DNA of 64,000 nt from Paenibacillus sp. Root52 (lineage in GTDB: Bacteria; Bacillota; Bacilli; Paenibacillales; Paenibacillaceae), in contig NZ_LMFO01000031.1 in the NCBI RefSeq assembly GCF_001426865.1, positions 62,001-126,000 on the forward strand, read 5' to 3'. Shown piece by piece: positions 61,647-64,000 of this stretch (positions within the stretch are counted from its first letter, which is position 1; each line of letters begins with the position of its first letter). Both the position numbers and the translations under genes were made by a program. The notes beneath the pieces were generated by a model, which was not told the origin of the DNA, did not search any database, and saw only the letters and a list, made by a program, of their open reading frames with translations.

Positions 61647-61878
61647 CTATAAAAATTAAACTAAAGAATATTTACACTTGCCACTCCGATGACAGAGCAA
61701 CCTTCCGATCGCTGTTATCCCCAGATTTTTTTGAATTTTTCCTTAAAGGAGAAATCCGGGGATAGCTTATGCTTCCGATGTAGCTTTCCTTCAGAAAGCT
61801 TTCAGGCGAACGCTACGCTTCTTCAGGTTATTTCTGCCCTCTCCGTTCCCGTGTAAATGTATAGTTCAATTTGTATAG
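61647..61878 (-). repeat. structured inverted-repeat element, copy F (232 bp, full length)
   Basis: Terminal arms CTATAAAAATTAAAC...ATATTTACAC and GTGTAAATGTATAG...CAATTTGTATAG are inverted repeats. In reverse orientation the interior follows copy D closely, with an apical TCCTTTAAGGA hairpin. It lies between the SDR and DUF4097 genes. Confidence 0.9.
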
Positions 61879-61925
61879 CATTTGATTATACTATATTACC
61901 CACGGTTCGGATATTTACTTCATCA

Positions 61926-62825
61926 TTATTGTGTGATCTTAATGCTGCCTGAAGTTGCTCTTGCCTTGATGACCTCTGTGCTTGTCATCGGGGATTCCGG
62001 AATGTTAATATCTCCCGAAGTAACCTTAACATCATAGAAACCTGCGAATTCAGGTGCTGCTTTAATGGTAATATCGCCAGATTGCCCTGACACATCAATC
62101 GGAGCTACAGTCGTCTGCTCAATTCTTACCGTTCCTGAGGTAAACGTTACATTAGCTGCACCTGCGAGTTCTTTAATCTGAAAATCGCCGGATGTCAGAT
62201 CACTGGTGACATTTCCAGTAACAGCGTCCATCTTGAAGCTGCCTGAGGTCATTTTCACATTCATATCACCTTCGATCCCTGAGCCAGAGATATCTCCAGA
62301 GGTAAGACTAAGTTCAATGCGGGGGACGGTAATGTCCTTCAATCGAAGTTCGCCAGATGTATTCGTGATATCCAGTGTGTTGGCATGTAGCCCTGCTAGG
62401 TTGTAGTCCGTGGAGGAAGAAGTGAGCTTCACTTCATCTAGCGTATGCCCTTCAGGAATGGCAACGGTTAAGGTTGGCTTCGAGTTGCTCCAATTGAAAT
62501 TGAAAAATTCAATGCGGACACGATCGGGTTTGACGAGATTGAACGTACCACCGGATAATGTAGCATTCTCCAGACTTTCAATGCTTTCCTTATCCCATTT
62601 GCCCTCTGCTTCAATATAGCCCTGAGATTCAGGACTCACTATGAATTGAATGTTGGCATTGAGATTCGCGTCGATCAGCAGTCGCTGCAATTCATCATTC
62701 TTGAAGTCCCATCGTTTGGAATAATCTTCACGTTGATTGCCGAATTCAACACCGTATGCCGATACGCCAACCAGACCAATCAGAATACATAACAAGGCTG
62801 TGACGAACCATTTTTTTGTAGTCAT
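61926..62825 (-). CDS. DUF4097 beta-strand-repeat protein
   Basis: This 299-residue protein has an N-terminal signal or anchor helix (about 6-24), then a right-handed beta-solenoid-like series of S-G-D-I/T-S-G-x repeats (for example L-T-S-G-D-I-S-G and M-T-S-G-S-F-K), diagnostic of DUF4097. Proteins of this type often accompany HAAS and PadR in envelope-stress operons. Its start overlaps the DUF1700 stop by 4 bp, so translation is coupled. Confidence 0.88.
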   Translation of the reverse strand: MTTKKWFVTALLCILIGLVGVSAYGVEFGNQREDYSKRWDFKNDELQRLLIDANLNANIQFIVSPESQGYIEAEGKWDKESIESLENATLSGGTFNLVKPDRVRIEFFNFNWSNSKPTLTVAIPEGHTLDEVKLTSSSTDYNLAGLHANTLDITNTSGELRLKDITVPRIELSLTSGDISGSGIEGDMNVKMTSGSFKMDAVTGNVTSDLTSGDFQIKELAGAANVTFTSGTVRIEQTTVAPIDVSGQSGDITIKAAPEFAGFYDVKVTSGDINIPESPMTSTEVIKARATSGSIKITQ

Positions 62826-63412
62826 CCATTATACTCCCCTTGCATCGTTTTTTTGTTCCATCTTACGTATTGAAGCGTCACGGAGCGGAAAGCTTTGAAT
62901 AGTAATTTGGCTAATATAGCAAACAGAATGCCTATACCACATGCTGCAATGGAGAAGAACAACTTCGAGGGTACAAATTCTCCTAAGAATAAGAGATCGA
63001 ATACTGCAGCAATAGGTGTTATGGCGAGAAGAGACAATCCGGCAACAGTGAGCCAGACAGACCACAAGAGTAGACCAAGCGGGAGACCTAACATGAGATT
63101 CAGGAAAACGAGTCCGATCCCAGTAAACACATTACGTGCCGTTGTACTGCTCTGTGGTGGAGAAGCATTCGTTGGCATAACGCCATAGGCATGATCCGGA
63201 ATCATCGTATCCATGACATACCGGTCATCAAGTGCTTCACGTGCAATTTCCTCTGGTTGCCCAAGTTCGCGGGCAATGTCTTCCTCCGTTCGTCCATCCA
63301 CAAGCCCAAGCTCAAAATGCTGTTCGTAGTCAGCAAGTAACTCTGCTCGTTCTTGCGGATCCATAGCGCTAAGCTGCAGCTCCATAAGTTGCATAAATTG
63401 TTGTTTATTCAT
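62822..63412 (-). CDS. DUF1700 (HAAS) family membrane protein
   Basis: This 196-residue protein begins with the HAAS domain (E-L-L-A-D-Y-E-Q-H-F, then E-E-D-I-A-R-E-L-G-Q-P-E-E-I-A-R-E) followed by two or more membrane helices. It is the usual middle gene of PadR-HAAS-DUF4097 operons. The ATG at 63412 follows GAGGATGG and overlaps the PadR stop by 8 bp. Confidence 0.9.
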   Translation of the reverse strand: MNKQQFMQLMELQLSAMDPQERAELLADYEQHFELGLVDGRTEEDIARELGQPEEIAREALDDRYVMDTMIPDHAYGVMPTNASPPQSSTTARNVFTGIGLVFLNLMLGLPLGLLLWSVWLTVAGLSLLAITPIAAVFDLLFLGEFVPSKLFFSIAACGIGILFAILAKLLFKAFRSVTLQYVRWNKKTMQGEYNG

Positions 63413-63734
63413 TCGAGTTACCATCCTCAATAAGATGTGCGACATTACGCACAAATTCATTCCATTCCTTGGTGAGGGTATCCATGTAAACACGACCTTC
63501 ATCAGACAACTTATAGTACTTACGTGGAGGCCCCTCCGTTGATTCCTGCAAATAGGTCGTACAGTAGCCATCATTCACAAGCCTGCGTAGAAGTGGGTAT
63601 AGTGCACCTTCGGCCACTTCAATATGTTTGGAGACCGCCTGAGCCAGTTCGTAGCCATAACGATCCTGACGGTTGATTAGGACCAGGACGCATAGCTCCA
63701 ACACTCCTTTTTTGAACTGGATATTTACATTCAC
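63405..63734 (-). CDS. PadR-family regulator
   Basis: This 109-residue protein has the PadR winged helix: L-E-L-C-V-L-V-L-I-N, Y-G-Y-E-L-A-Q-A-V and E-G-A-L-Y-P-L-L-R-R-L with R-K-Y-Y-K-L-S. The start is GTG at 63734, nine bases after AAGGAGG; an ATG at 63767 lacks this. It heads the PadR-DUF1700-DUF4097 operon, which it probably represses. Confidence 0.9.
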   Translation of the reverse strand: MNVNIQFKKGVLELCVLVLINRQDRYGYELAQAVSKHIEVAEGALYPLLRRLVNDGYCTTYLQESTEGPPRKYYKLSDEGRVYMDTLTKEWNEFVRNVAHLIEDGNSNE

Positions 63735-63797
63735 ACAGGTTCCTCCTTCATTTCCGTATTCAATCACTAGTGTGTATTGTTCAGTAGCTGTGGATAT

Positions 63798-63826
63798 AGA
63801 ATAGCACTCAGTACTGTATAATGCAA
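63798..63826 (-). promoter_or_regulatory. promoter of the PadR operon
   Basis: On the minus strand TTGCAT (63826-63821) and TATTCT (63803-63798) are spaced by 17 bases. The AGTACT in the spacer is part of a possible operator. Confidence 0.65.
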
Positions 63827-64000
63827 GGTAGTGATTTTAAAATAGTTCTGGAACACAGCTTTATGCTGTACGTTCTCGTGCAAATGATAGATCCTAATCC
63901 AATCTATTATACTAAATGTAAATTTATGTATGTATGTTCTATTACCTCAGTATACGCAAAACCCGGATAAAATGCCTCCGTCTGAAGACGGAACTCTATC
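63827..64000. other. terminal intergenic stretch
   Basis: I see no gene. A tight hairpin TCCGTCT/AGACGGA (about 63977-63992) at the very end may belong to a terminator of a gene beyond the window. Confidence 0.4.

Noticed and set aside
1..64000. CRISPR array, prophage, insertion sequence, tRNA or rRNA genes
   Set aside because: No regular spacer-repeat pattern, phage structural gene, transposase or RNA gene pattern was found.

Overview
The window looks like a chromosomal segment of a Paenibacillus-type Firmicute. The reasons are the gene families (LtaS-type lipoteichoic acid synthase, bacterial NO synthase, CidAB, AbrB-like and PadR/DUF1700/DUF4097 genes), strong AGGAGG ribosome-binding sites, frequent intrinsic terminators, a CcpA-type cre site, and dispersed structured repeats. 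I see no rRNA, tRNA, CRISPR array, transposase or phage gene. Species cannot be set from the sequence alone.

Layout. 0-9 kb: DoxX-like protein; an AbrB protein with a Cys4 knuckle and a C-terminal HTH; cidAB-like murein-hydrolase exporters divergent from a LysR regulator; a carbon-nitrogen hydrolase with two GNAT acetyltransferases; LtaS; HmoB-like monooxygenase. 9-21 kb: nuclease-helicase, cytoplasmic alpha-amylase, lipoprotein, MBL hydrolase, glucuronate isomerase with a cre site, and a MarR-controlled heterodimeric ABC exporter. 21-34 kb: DUF697-like protein, lipid kinase, GNAT/MocR divergent pair, TetR/MMPL pair, nucleoside hydrolase-like protein, chemoreceptor, His/Met-rich DUF3105 protein, zinc-ribbon membrane protein. 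34-42 kb: a probable nucleoside/purine import and salvage cluster (binding protein, nucleoside hydrolase, two permeases, ATPase, adenine deaminase). 42-50 kb: HAD phosphatase, Dps, NO synthase, a MarR-SDR-decarboxylase operon, MFS transporter and an XRE-TPR regulator. 51-55 kb: potABCD polyamine importer. 55-64 kb: LiaF-like membrane protein, CDF transporter, SMI1/KNR4 protein, LigB dioxygenase plus esterase, VOC protein, XRE-cupin regulator, SDR, and a PadR-DUF1700-DUF4097 envelope operon.

The most striking non-gene feature is a family of six interspersed elements, 188 to about 232 bp, at about 25.9, 34.8, 37.1, 50.7, 55.2 and 61.7 kb. They have terminal inverted repeats of about 28 bp ending in TTTACAC/GTGTAAA and a conserved branched internal structure whose apical hairpin changes sequence while keeping pairing in several copies. 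Two copies in inverted orientation bracket the binding protein-nucleoside hydrolase pair, and two in direct orientation bracket potABCD. A second, unrelated 149-bp element with 26-bp terminal inverted repeats lies at 54922-55070. These elements are the best candidates for something undescribed, either non-autonomous mobile elements or a structured RNA family.

Other points: a MocR regulator whose PLP-binding lysine is replaced by Gln, two matched ACACTA-N7-TAGTGT dyads at the DUF3105 gene, and strong MarR, PerR-like and CcpA operators.
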